Below are positions 1 to 5,716 of a stretch of DNA of 6,565 nucleotides, piece by piece. The position numbers were made by a program, and so were the translations under genes. Source of the stretch: DATAEK01 sp036258055 (GTDB lineage Bacteria; Acidobacteriota; Vicinamibacteria; Vicinamibacterales; 2-12-FULL-66-21); the NCBI GenBank assembly GCA_036258055.1, contig DATAEK010000340.1:1-6565 (forward strand), given 5' to 3'. Within the stretch, counting starts at the first letter, position 1, and the number at the start of each line of letters is the position of its first letter. The notes beneath the pieces are model-generated. The model was given only the letters and a program-made list of their open reading frames with translations, did not search any database and was not told the origin of the DNA.

Positions 1-616
1 TAATCACCATGTTTGCGAACGTGCCCGGTCCCTGCAGTCGCAGGCCGCCTTTCATCGCATCCCCCTCCAGCCTGCCGACCTCCAGTGTGGGCGATGGGGC
101 ATCGTTCACGAACACATTCATCCGTCGGCCGGATACGACCATCTTGATGTTGTTCCACCCGTTCTCCCGAAGCGGCGCCCGGTTTTCATATTGCGGAAAC
201 AGGTCCCAGAGCAGGACCCCATGCGTCTGCGGCGCGTATTGGATGCAGGCCCGGAAGGCCGGACAGTTCGGATCGGGCCTGAGGTATACGAGCTCGAAGG
301 TATCGTCGTCTTGCTGACGAAAGGCGATTCCGGGTGCGCCCCGCCCGATCGTATTCACGTCGAACTCGATCGTTCCGTCGCTGAACGTGATGCCTTTGAG
401 TACCGCATTGCCGTTGTTCAGTCGCATCAGGCCGTGGAAGAAACCCAGCTGCCGAAGGAACTCCGCGTTCTCCTTGGTCTGCCAGTTATCAGCGGTCATG
501 GCGATCGTGATCGGTTCCGCCGGCACTCGCACCGACACATTTCTTGTTTGCGCCTGTCCCGACGCGGACAGTGAGAGGAGTCCGAACGCGAACACACCGA
601 CGATTGCGCGAGGCAT
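1..616 (-). CDS. Secreted laminin-G / DUF1080-like (concanavalin-like fold) protein, C-terminus cut by window edge
   Basis: The reading frame is open to the left edge, so the 3' end is missing and at least 205 residues are seen. It begins with a signal peptide (MPRAIVGVFAFGLLSLSASG, cleavage probably near GQA-QT), so the product is exported. The mature part looks like the beta-sandwich of DUF1080/laminin-G-like proteins: FSDGTIEFDV, then GIAFRQQDDDTFELVYLRP, then GWNNIKMVVSGRRMNVFVND, and a closing GGLRLQGPG strand. Relatives bind or act on sugars, but no catalytic residue can be assigned here, so enzyme activity is not claimed. Start: ATG 616 has a GGAG eleven bases upstream; GTG 628 is in frame and matches the start of the neighbour's homologous leader, so four extra residues are possible. 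It lies 165 bases downstream of the DinB-like gene on the same strand and shares that gene's signal peptide. Export is well supported; the fold assignment is moderate. Confidence 0.8.
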   Translation of the reverse strand, partial: MPRAIVGVFAFGLLSLSASGQAQTRNVSVRVPAEPITIAMTADNWQTKENAEFLRQLGFFHGLMRLNNGNAVLKGITFSDGTIEFDVNTIGRGAPGIAFRQQDDDTFELVYLRPDPNCPAFRACIQYAPQTHGVLLWDLFPQYENRAPLRENGWNNIKMVVSGRRMNVFVNDAPSPTLEVGRLEGDAMKGGLRLQGPGTFANMVI

Positions 617-628
617 TGTCTTGCTCAC

Positions 629-651
629 TCCGAGGGGCTTCGCCCCTCGGA
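629..651. repeat. Perfect 10-bp hairpin abutting the start of the laminin-G-like gene
   Basis: Stem 629-638 (TCCGAGGGGC) pairs perfectly with 642-651 (GCCCCTCGGA) around a TTC loop. Read on the minus strand, the 3' arm ends in GGA of the GGAG that is the likely ribosome binding site for ATG 616, and GTG 628 starts at the next base. There is no T-run, so it is not a classical terminator. It may limit translation of the downstream gene or be one copy of a dispersed palindrome. Confidence 0.7.
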
Positions 652-793
652 CTCCCTTACACACTCGCGCGCGGGGGCCCCGCGATCCCCGCTCCGCTCG
701 TGTGGGCTTACTCGCGCGCTCGTTCGCCGTAGCGCGCATTGCTCTGCCGCGAGGTTTTGAAATGACTGTCATGGAGTGAGTGGTACGCATGCG
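629..793. other. GC-rich palindromic spacer between the two exported-protein genes
   Basis: These 165 bases separate two minus-strand genes. Besides the start-site hairpin there is a compact palindrome at 670-684 (CGCGGGG, one base, CCCCGCG) and a small one at 762-772 (ATGAC-T-GTCAT). The CGCTCG/GCGCGC-rich 660-745 part looks like a dispersed intergenic repeat, but I cannot test copy number. No terminator with a T-run was found, so read-through from the DinB-like gene is possible. Confidence 0.45.
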
Positions 794-1342
794 CTACATT
801 TTCTGGCTCGCCGGCGGCACCTGGCCATTCAAGCGCAGATACACGGCCATCTGTCCGTAGATGTCCCAGGTGTGGCCCGCGAGGAACGCGATGATTCTCG
901 CCCGTGAGGAGGGGCCCATGAACTTGGGGGCCGAGGCGACGGACTGCAGCAGGGTCTGGTCGGTCTGCTGTTTCAGGATCGCGGCGCCGTAATCGAACGA
1001 ATCGTCCAGGGCTTTGAGCGCGGCGTCTTTGCTCGTCGCCTTGGGATCGATTGTGGGTTTCGTTGCTGTCCCGCCGAGCAGGCCCAGGAAGTAGACGTTC
1101 GTGGTAGCGACGTGGACGGTGCGCTCGCCGAAGGTCTGCTGTGCCGGCGTGGGCTTGAAACCGTACTTGTCCGCGGGCATTTCGGCGGCGATCTTGTGCA
1201 TCGTCTCGTTGAGCCCGATCCAGTCCTTCAGCAACTCCGCCTGCAGCGATACCTTTTCCGTTTGCGCCTGTCCGGACACGGACAGTGAGAGGAATCCGAC
1301 AACGAACACGCCGACGATTGCGCGAAGCATTGTGTTGTTCAT
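794..1342 (-). CDS. Exported DinB-fold protein with an incomplete histidine triad
   Basis: This 182-residue protein starts with a signal peptide (MLRAIVGVFVVGFLSLSVSG, cleavage probably near GQA-QT) and continues as a DinB-like four-helix bundle. DinB proteins normally bind a metal through three histidines, one near residue 75 and two in a C-terminal HxxxH before YGQ. Here H77 (RTVHVATTNVYF) and H157 (AGHTWDIYGQMAVYLRLNG) are present, but position 161, where the third histidine is expected, is isoleucine. The tail NGQVPPAS is typical of DinB proteins. Known relatives include thiol transferases and metal-dependent hydrolases, mostly cytoplasmic; the role of exported ones is unknown. ATG 1342 has no clear ribosome binding site; inner ATG 1330 is an alternative, since the ACAATG context is shared with the downstream gene. 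It is divergent from the histidine kinase gene. Family assignment is strong, function open. Confidence 0.88.
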   Translation of the reverse strand: MNNTMLRAIVGVFVVGFLSLSVSGQAQTEKVSLQAELLKDWIGLNETMHKIAAEMPADKYGFKPTPAQQTFGERTVHVATTNVYFLGLLGGTATKPTIDPKATSKDAALKALDDSFDYGAAILKQQTDQTLLQSVASAPKFMGPSSRARIIAFLAGHTWDIYGQMAVYLRLNGQVPPASQKM

Positions 1343-1444
1343 GTGTGCATGGTACGCATCGCCTTGGCACGAGACATGTGCCGGAAGTCATGAATTGGTC
1401 ATCGTGCCTTGTCGAGGACTGGCGCTCGGCGGATACTGTCCGGT
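1343..1444. promoter_or_regulatory. Divergent promoter region with a GGCAC-N7-GTGCC dyad
   Basis: These 102 bases must carry the promoters of the DinB-like gene (leftward) and the two-component pair (rightward). An inverted repeat GGCAC (1366-1370) / GTGCC (1378-1382) sits in the middle. On the plus strand, TGGCACG at 1365-1371 equals the -24 box of a sigma-54 promoter, but the -12 position reads GT instead of GC. A sigma-70 pair, TTGGCA (1364-1369) and CATGAA (1389-1394), has a poor 19-base spacer. I cannot choose between an operator and a promoter. Confidence 0.35.
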
Positions 1445-2599
1445 GTGACACCTTGGCCGTCCAACTTCACCTCGGACAGCGACGCCATCGTCGGCTACCG
1501 GACGTTCGTGGCCGTGATCGCGGCCGCGTACGTCACGCTGATCGCGCTGACGCCGCGGACCGCGATGATGCGGGAGGTGGCGTGGCCGCAGTTGCTGCCG
1601 CTCAGCAGCCTGTATCTCGTGCTCGGAATCTGGGGATTCGACTATGCCCGCCGGCGCAGCAGCGTGCCGATCTCGCTGGCGTACCTGCTGATCGAGTTCG
1701 CGATCGGCATGCGCATCAACACGCTGGCGTGGGAAGGCAGCCTGCCGCTGATTCTGCTGCCGCTGGCCGCGCAGGCGGTCGTCCTGCTGCCGCGCGTGCT
1801 GGCCGCCGGGATGTGCATCCTCGTCATCGCCGGCGTCAGCGGCAACCTGTCGTGGGTGCCGGCATGGCCGCACTGGCTGCGCAACATCGCCCAGGCGACG
1901 GCGGCCGTGGTGTTCGTGGTCGTCTACGTCGGCGTCGCGCAACGCGAACGTGAGGCGCGGCAGCGCACCGAAGCGCTGGCTGCCGAAGTCGCACAGCTCG
2001 CCGCCGCGAACGAGCGCAACCGCATGGCGCGCGAGATCCACGACACGCTGGGACATTACCTGACGGTGATTCACGTCCAGCTCGAAGCCGCGCGCGCGGT
2101 CATCGGCCGCGATCCGGAACGCGGCATGCTGGCGGTGACGCGCGCGCAGGCGCTGGCCAAGGACGGGCTCACGGCCGTGCGCCAGTCCGTGAAGGCGCTG
2201 CGCGAAGAGGGCAGCGTCGATGGCATCGCCGAACAGATCGCGTCGCTCGTCGATTCGGTGCGCGACGAGCGGTTCAGCGTCGCCTTGACGATCTTGGGCA
2301 CGCCGCGCCCGGTCAGCGCCGCGGTCGCGCTCGCCCTGCATCGCACCACGCTCGAAGCGCTCACCAACGTCCGCAAGCACGCCAACGCTGCGAACGTCGA
2401 GATCGAGCTGACGTTCCGCGACGACGGCCTGGTGCAGCTCCGCGTTCATGACGATGGCAAGGGCGCGGTCGAGGAGACGGTGGGAACCGGCTTCGGGCTG
2501 CGAGGGATCCGCGAGCGGGCCGAGCAGTTGAAGGGCCGCGCGAGCTACCGCATGGCGCCCAACGAAGGCTTCACGCTCTACGTCGAGCTGCCAGCGTGA
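1445..2599 (+). CDS. NarL-family membrane sensor histidine kinase (HisKA_3 + HATPase_c)
   Basis: This 384-residue protein (from GTG 1445) autophosphorylates on histidine and passes the phosphate to the regulator encoded next. The first 165 residues hold about six hydrophobic segments with very short loops, so there is no large external sensor domain; the stimulus is probably sensed in or at the membrane. A basic/coiled stretch (QREREARQRTEALAAEVAQL) leads to the HisKA_3 dimerisation helix with MAREIHDTLGHYLT, phospho-acceptor H199. The ATP-binding domain follows, with the N box (LEALTNVRKHANA, N308), the G1 box (VHDDGKG) and the G2 box (GTGFGLRGIRERAEQL). Both boxes and the histidine are intact, so it should be active. 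An in-frame TTG at 1409 would add 12 residues; neither start has a convincing ribosome binding site. The family resembles LiaS/DesK-type kinases, but orthology to a named one is not claimed. Confidence 0.93.
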   Translation: MTPWPSNFTSDSDAIVGYRTFVAVIAAAYVTLIALTPRTAMMREVAWPQLLPLSSLYLVLGIWGFDYARRRSSVPISLAYLLIEFAIGMRINTLAWEGSLPLILLPLAAQAVVLLPRVLAAGMCILVIAGVSGNLSWVPAWPHWLRNIAQATAAVVFVVVYVGVAQREREARQRTEALAAEVAQLAAANERNRMAREIHDTLGHYLTVIHVQLEAARAVIGRDPERGMLAVTRAQALAKDGLTAVRQSVKALREEGSVDGIAEQIASLVDSVRDERFSVALTILGTPRPVSAAVALALHRTTLEALTNVRKHANAANVEIELTFRDDGLVQLRVHDDGKGAVEETVGTGFGLRGIRERAEQLKGRASYRMAPNEGFTLYVELPA

Positions 2600-3246
2600 C
2601 CACCACCATCATCATCGCTGACGATCAGGCGCTGTTTCGAGAGGGGCTTCGGACGCTGCTGTCGACCCGGCCCGACATGGACGTCGTCGGCGAAGCGGCC
2701 AATGGCGACGAAGCGGTCGCCCTCGTCGAGCAGTTGCGGCCGAGCGTCGTGTTGATGGATCTGCGCATGCCGAAGGTCGACGGGATCCAGGCGACGGCCC
2801 GCCTCCGCGAGCGTTGCCCCGAAATCCCGGTGCTGGTCCTGACCACGTTCGATGACGATGCGAACCTGTTCGGCGCGCTGAGAGCCGGCGCCGCGGGATA
2901 TCTGTTGAAGGACGTGTCGTCGGAGACGCTCGTCTCGGCGATCCAGGCGGCCACGCGAGGCGAATCGTTCCTGCAGAGCACCGTGACCGGCCGCGTGGTT
3001 GCCGCCTTCGCGCGCTTGATGGAGGCGGGCGGCCCGAAGGCCGAAGCCTTGGTGCTGCCCCTCTCGCCCCGCGAGCGCGAAATCGTCTCCCTGCTCGGCA
3101 GCGGCGCCTCGAACAAGGAAATCGCCGATCGCCTCAACCTCGCCGAAGGCACCGTCAAGAACCACGTCACCAACATCCTCACCAAGCTCGACGTCCGCGA
3201 TCGCACCCAGGCCGCTCTCCGCGCCCGTCAACTCGGCATCGTGTAG
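2596..3246 (+). CDS. NarL/FixJ-family response regulator (REC + LuxR-type HTH)
   Basis: This 216-residue regulator has a receiver domain (1-120) followed by a LuxR-type DNA-binding domain (about 155-216). The receiver shows the acidic pair D9/D10 (IIIADDQALFREGL), the phospho-acceptor D55 (VVLMDLRMP), the switch threonines T83/T84 (LVLTTFDDD) and K105 (GYLLKD), so all phosphorylation residues are present. The output domain carries LSPREREIVSLLGSG and the recognition helix NLAEGTVKNHVTNILTKL. Its GTG start overlaps the kinase stop as GTGA, which implies translational coupling and a fixed ratio of the two partners. It is a transcription factor activated by the upstream kinase; targets are unknown, though the divergent promoter at 1343-1444 is a natural autoregulation site. 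It ends 37 bases before the convergent FlgO-TPR gene. Confidence 0.95.
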   Translation: MTTTIIIADDQALFREGLRTLLSTRPDMDVVGEAANGDEAVALVEQLRPSVVLMDLRMPKVDGIQATARLRERCPEIPVLVLTTFDDDANLFGALRAGAAGYLLKDVSSETLVSAIQAATRGESFLQSTVTGRVVAAFARLMEAGGPKAEALVLPLSPREREIVSLLGSGASNKEIADRLNLAEGTVKNHVTNILTKLDVRDRTQAALRARQLGIV

Positions 3247-3256
3247 GACGCGCTAA

Positions 3257-3270
3257 AACCGCAGCCGGTT
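3257..3270. terminator. Short dyad between convergent genes, possible weak terminator
   Basis: AACCG, a four-base loop and CGGTT form a 5-bp stem in the 37-base gap between two convergent genes. An AAAA run lies on its left side, so on the minus strand it is followed by TTTT, which is the orientation needed to end the leftward FlgO-TPR transcript. The stem is short and the call is weak. Confidence 0.25.
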
Positions 3271-3283
3271 CTCGTCGTTCAGA

Positions 3284-4744
3284 TCACTGCCCGGTCGAGC
3301 GTGCGCGGCTACCGAGCACGCGATTGGAAACCTCGAGCAGATTCGCGCGCGATAGGAGCGCCTGGAACACTGGCGATGCGCGGAGCTCGTCCCATTTCGG
3401 ATCGACGCCGAGGAACGTCACGGCGGGATCGCGACCATCCACGGCCCGACTCAATTCTTGGAGCGCCTCACTGTCACGTCCCAGCCCGTGCAACACGAGT
3501 GCAACGTTTACCGGCCGCACCCGCGTCTCTCGGTCCTGTCGGCGAATTCCTTCGAGCGCCGCCTCGGCCTCCGCTCGTCGGCCTGCCATGGCGAGCGCGT
3601 AGGCACGCAGGGCGCTGGGAAACACACGTGCCCTAACCGAGCCGAAACGGGGAATGCGGTCTTCGAGCTCGCGGGCGATGTCGCATTCGCGAATCGCCTC
3701 GTCGTAACGTCGTAAGGCGATTAACGGGTAGGCACGCATCACGTGCCCTTGCACAAACCGGGGGGCGATTTCCACGGTCGAATCCAACTGCGCGAGCGCC
3801 GCGTCGTATCGCCGCGCCATGACGAGAAACTGACCCTCGAGCGATCGGGCGATCGGCAAGTTCGGATCGAGGCTGCGTGCCTGACCAACCGCCGAGAGCG
3901 CTTCGTCGTGCCGGCCGAGATTCGACAGCAGATGTGCCAGAGACACGTGCGATTCAGCGTTGCTTGGCTGCCGGGTGACGGCACGGCGCAGTAGTTCTTC
4001 TGCGCGCGGGTAATCCCACTCGTACCAGAAGGCGACGGTCCCGAGCACCGACAGCGCCTCGGCGTGTTCAGGTGCTAGCTCGAGCGCGCGTTTCGCCGCA
4101 CTCGCGGCCTCGGTGAATGCCTCCTTCGGCTCAACTTCGCCAGCCAGAGGGAGGCGGCGGTACACTGCCCCGAGAGCGGCCCACGCGTCCGCGTAATCCG
4201 GGTCGAGCGTCACCGCACGGCGGAACGACTCGGCGGCGCGGGCCAGGTCGGCGCCCGTGATGTGTGCGGCATGGCCCCGGCCACGCAGGTAACTCTCGTA
4301 CGCTTCGCTGTTGCGGGTGCCAGGTTCGATGAGCCGGCTGCGCGAGCTGGACGAGAGCTGCGGCGCGATTTCCAGCAGCACCCGTGCCACGACGGCGTCC
4401 TGGATAGAGAAAGCGCTCGTCGCATCGGCGTCGAACGTGTCGGACCAGATCGTGCGGTCCTCCGAGATCGACAGGAGCTGGACGCTCGCACGAACGCGAT
4501 TCCGATCCCGCTGCAGGGTACCGGTGAGCACTCGATCGGCACCGAGCGTCCGGCCCACTTCCCGCGGATCGTCGCTGCGCCAGCGCTCGGTGGCCGAGAG
4601 TGGCAGCACGCGGACGTCCGGCAGCTGGTTCAGCCGACTGATGTAGACGTCGGCGAGACCGAGCTCGAGCAGCTGACCATCGGCACTGTCGGGCAGACTA
4701 CGAAACGGAAGGATCGCCACGGTCGTGGTGACGCCGGTGGGCAC
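3284..4744 (-). CDS. FlgO-like domain plus TPR repeat protein, apparently 5'-truncated
   Basis: The 486 residues from GTG 4744 hold a FlgO/TolB-N-like domain (about 8-130: VAILPFRSLPDS, DVRVLPLSATERW, GADRVLTGTLQ, WSDTFDADATSAFSIQDAV) and then several TPR repeats (about 146-440, e.g. AAESFRRAVTLDPDYADAWA, AKRALELAPEHAEALSVLG). The end, FLGVDPKWDELRASPVFQAL, is typical of the CadC-like or kinase-linked TPR proteins common in Acidobacteriota. In that family an N-terminal cytoplasmic module and one membrane helix precede the FlgO part, which is then outside the membrane. Here GTG 4744 is unlikely to be the true start: it has no ribosome binding site, and the open frame continues upstream through a clear membrane helix. 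TPRs suggest protein-protein interaction; no enzyme residues are seen. The domain body is intact; whether the whole protein is made is doubtful. Confidence 0.8.
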   Translation of the reverse strand: MPTGVTTTVAILPFRSLPDSADGQLLELGLADVYISRLNQLPDVRVLPLSATERWRSDDPREVGRTLGADRVLTGTLQRDRNRVRASVQLLSISEDRTIWSDTFDADATSAFSIQDAVVARVLLEIAPQLSSSSRSRLIEPGTRNSEAYESYLRGRGHAAHITGADLARAAESFRRAVTLDPDYADAWAALGAVYRRLPLAGEVEPKEAFTEAASAAKRALELAPEHAEALSVLGTVAFWYEWDYPRAEELLRRAVTRQPSNAESHVSLAHLLSNLGRHDEALSAVGQARSLDPNLPIARSLEGQFLVMARRYDAALAQLDSTVEIAPRFVQGHVMRAYPLIALRRYDEAIRECDIARELEDRIPRFGSVRARVFPSALRAYALAMAGRRAEAEAALEGIRRQDRETRVRPVNVALVLHGLGRDSEALQELSRAVDGRDPAVTFLGVDPKWDELRASPVFQALLSRANLLEVSNRVLGSRARSTGQ

Positions 4745-5083
4745 GGGCGCGGCTGCGCGCCAGTAGAGCCACCCAGCGACTGCGACGACGGTCGCGAGCG
4801 TGAGGGACGCCGCGACCCACAGGGTTCTCCGCGCTACCGAGGTGTGGCGTCCCGCACGGGCATCGGGGCGTGCGCAACCCTCCGGGCCGGGGTCGGGGTC
4901 GAAACCGGGGGGCGCTCACGCCCCCCATTGGAAGCCGGCACTGCGAGCGGCGAGCAACGGCCGGCACAAAGCGCCGTCCGCCGTAACGCGCGAGGCATTC
5001 ACTGGAAGTGGCTCGCGCCGTGACGGATCCGACGGCGGGACTTCCTTGCTGTTGGCGGCTGTGTTCCGCCGAGTCGTCGTCAT
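4745..5083 (-). pseudogene. Upstream 5' part of the FlgO-TPR gene, broken by an in-frame TGA
   Basis: This stretch is in the same frame as the FlgO-TPR gene. ATG 5083 is preceded by GGAG (5092-5089) with a five-base spacer, the best translation start in the area. It opens 55 polar, proline/arginine-rich residues (MTTTRRNTAANSKEVPP...) and then meets TGA at 4918-4916. After the TGA the frame stays open: an acidic/proline stretch, then RRTLWVAASLTLA and TVVAVAGWLYW, a good membrane helix (about 4822-4763), straight into the FlgO domain. Between TGA and GTG 4744 there is no ATG, GTG or TTG; only a CTG at 4822. If the TGA were sense, the protein would have 599 codons. I do not recognise a winged helix or kinase in the N-terminal part. 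Likely a disrupted gene; read-through or a CTG start are alternatives. Confidence 0.5.
4907..4926. repeat. Perfect 8-bp GC hairpin whose loop holds the in-frame TGA
   Basis: GGGGGGCG (4907-4914) pairs with CGCCCCCC (4919-4926) around a four-base loop. On the minus strand the loop reads TGAG, and its TGA is the stop that splits the FlgO-TPR frame. The architecture (GGGGCG, short loop, CGCCCC) resembles the hairpin at 629-651, so both may belong to one palindromic repeat family; this is inference. Confidence 0.6.
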
Positions 5084-5280
5084 TCAGGCTCCGATTTTCG
5101 ACGACAACCACCGCGGCTGTCGCGGCTCCCCTCGCGGCGTCAGCCGTTTCCGTCGGAATCTGAAGATCGGTGCGAAGAACCGGTCGAGAAATCACTCAAG
5201 TGTGATTGATGATCACGCGTCGAAACTCTCGCGTGTACAGCGAACCGAGCGCCCCGGCACAGGTCGCCGTCGCCCTTCAA

Positions 5281-5357
5281 CGTGGCGTGAGCGACCACGT
5301 CCGTGGCCGCAGGAGTGGCAGGCCAAGTCGCCATTTTGCGTGGTCGCTCACGCCACG
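5281..5357. repeat. Perfect 19-bp inverted repeat with 39-base spacer
   Basis: The arm at 5281-5299 (CGTGGCGTGAGCGACCACG) is matched without mismatch by its reverse complement at 5339-5357. Each arm is itself a small dyad (CGTGG ... CCACG). No target-site duplication flanks the pair and the 39-base core encodes nothing, so a mobile element is not shown. It could be a MITE-like remnant, a paired operator, or an RNA stem. Confidence 0.75.
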
Positions 5358-5399
5358 GCCGCCCTGAAGTGCGGGGCTGTCTGCAGGTGAGCGACAGCG

Positions 5400-5420
5400 G
5401 GGCGGCATAGATCGCCGCCC
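5400..5420. repeat. 7-bp hairpin
   Basis: GGGCGGC (5400-5406 region) pairs with GCCGCCC (5414-5420) around ATAGATC. It is one of the cluster of dyads in the gene-free interval; no T-run follows on either strand. Confidence 0.45.
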
Positions 5421-5454
5421 GGCCAGTGTGGTCGCAAACCGACAGCGGGCAATG

Positions 5455-5475
5455 ATTTCAGCTCACGGCTGAAAT
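5455..5475. repeat. 8-bp hairpin ATTTCAGC / GCTGAAAT
   Basis: ATTTCAGC (5455-5462) pairs perfectly with GCTGAAAT (5468-5475) around TCACG. It is unusually AT-rich for the neighbourhood. On the minus strand it lies about 240 bases past the peroxidase stop, too far to be an obvious terminator. Confidence 0.5.
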
Positions 5476-5529
5476 ATCGCGCGCCCGACGCGAAACCATC
5501 CTCCAAGGCAGCACGCCGGCATCGGGTGG

Positions 5530-5572
5530 GGGGAACACCTCGCGCGAGGCCCTGTTCCCCTTCCTGTTCCCC
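5530..5572. repeat. Nested palindrome with a 10-bp direct repeat
   Basis: GGGGAACA (5530-5537) pairs with TGTTCCCC (5553-5560). Enclosed is a perfect 12-bp palindrome, CCTCGCGCGAGG (5538-5549). The right arm belongs to CCTGTTCCCC (5551-5560), repeated exactly at 5563-5572 with a 12-base period, so the left arm could pair with either copy. Confidence 0.6.
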
Positions 5573-5716
5573 TCGACGGTCCTCACGCCGAGCCGTCGAT
5601 GGCGAGAGAGTCCAACGGCTCACCTGAACGGTCGTTCCCGGCGCGGGCGCCTGACTCCCATGTCCGCTCAGCCAAATCGGCTCCACGGCGGGTCGAAGCT
5701 GACATCGTTGCGTCAG

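Larger units (their letters stand above)
5084..5716. other. Gene-free 633-base interval rich in palindromes
   Basis: I find no convincing gene here on either strand. Short frames exist but lack start signals, domains and the expected composition. It separates the stop of the peroxidase gene from the presumed start of the FlgO-TPR gene, both on the minus strand, and so should contain the latter's promoter. It carries a 19-bp inverted repeat (5281-5357), small hairpins (5400-5420, 5455-5475), a nested palindrome with a direct repeat (5530-5572) and three copies of GTGAGCGAC in either orientation (5287-5295, 5343-5351 inverted, 5387-5395). The density of dyads fits dispersed repeats or a structured RNA more than a plain promoter region. 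Confidence 0.5.

Noticed and set aside
708..1451. Long minus-strand frame across the DinB-like gene
   Set aside because: Arginine-rich shadow of the DinB-like gene in another frame, without family motifs.
1388..2449. 353-codon minus-strand frame opposite the histidine kinase
   Set aside because: Rich in R, D, H and Q with no domain; it is an antisense shadow of a kinase with all its motifs.
2578..3231. 217-codon minus-strand frame opposite the response regulator
   Set aside because: Antisense shadow produced by high GC3; the plus strand carries complete receiver and LuxR motifs.
4834..4863. ATG 4863, nine codons then TAG, with GGAGGG upstream (4883-4878), as a frameshifted start of the FlgO-TPR gene
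   Set aside because: The spacer to GGAGGG is long (14 bases) and a single-base loss would be needed; ATG 5083 is already in frame with a better site. Kept as second choice.
4907..4926. Selenocysteine insertion at TGA 4918-4916
   Set aside because: A bacterial SECIS lies just downstream of the UGA; here the UGA is in the loop itself and the FlgO-TPR family has no known selenocysteine.
4698..5195. 165-codon minus-strand frame overlapping the start of the FlgO-TPR gene
   Set aside because: It is arginine/proline-rich and overlaps the FlgO domain in another frame; the other frame has the family motifs.
5281..5357. Insertion sequence or CRISPR repeat
   Set aside because: No transposase, no target-site duplication, and only two inverted arms, not a regular array of direct repeats.
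5348..5686. 112-codon minus-strand frame in the gene-free interval
   Set aside because: It has no recognisable domain, runs through the hairpins and one arm of the 19-bp repeat, and shows no ribosome binding site; it looks like a frame open by GC bias.
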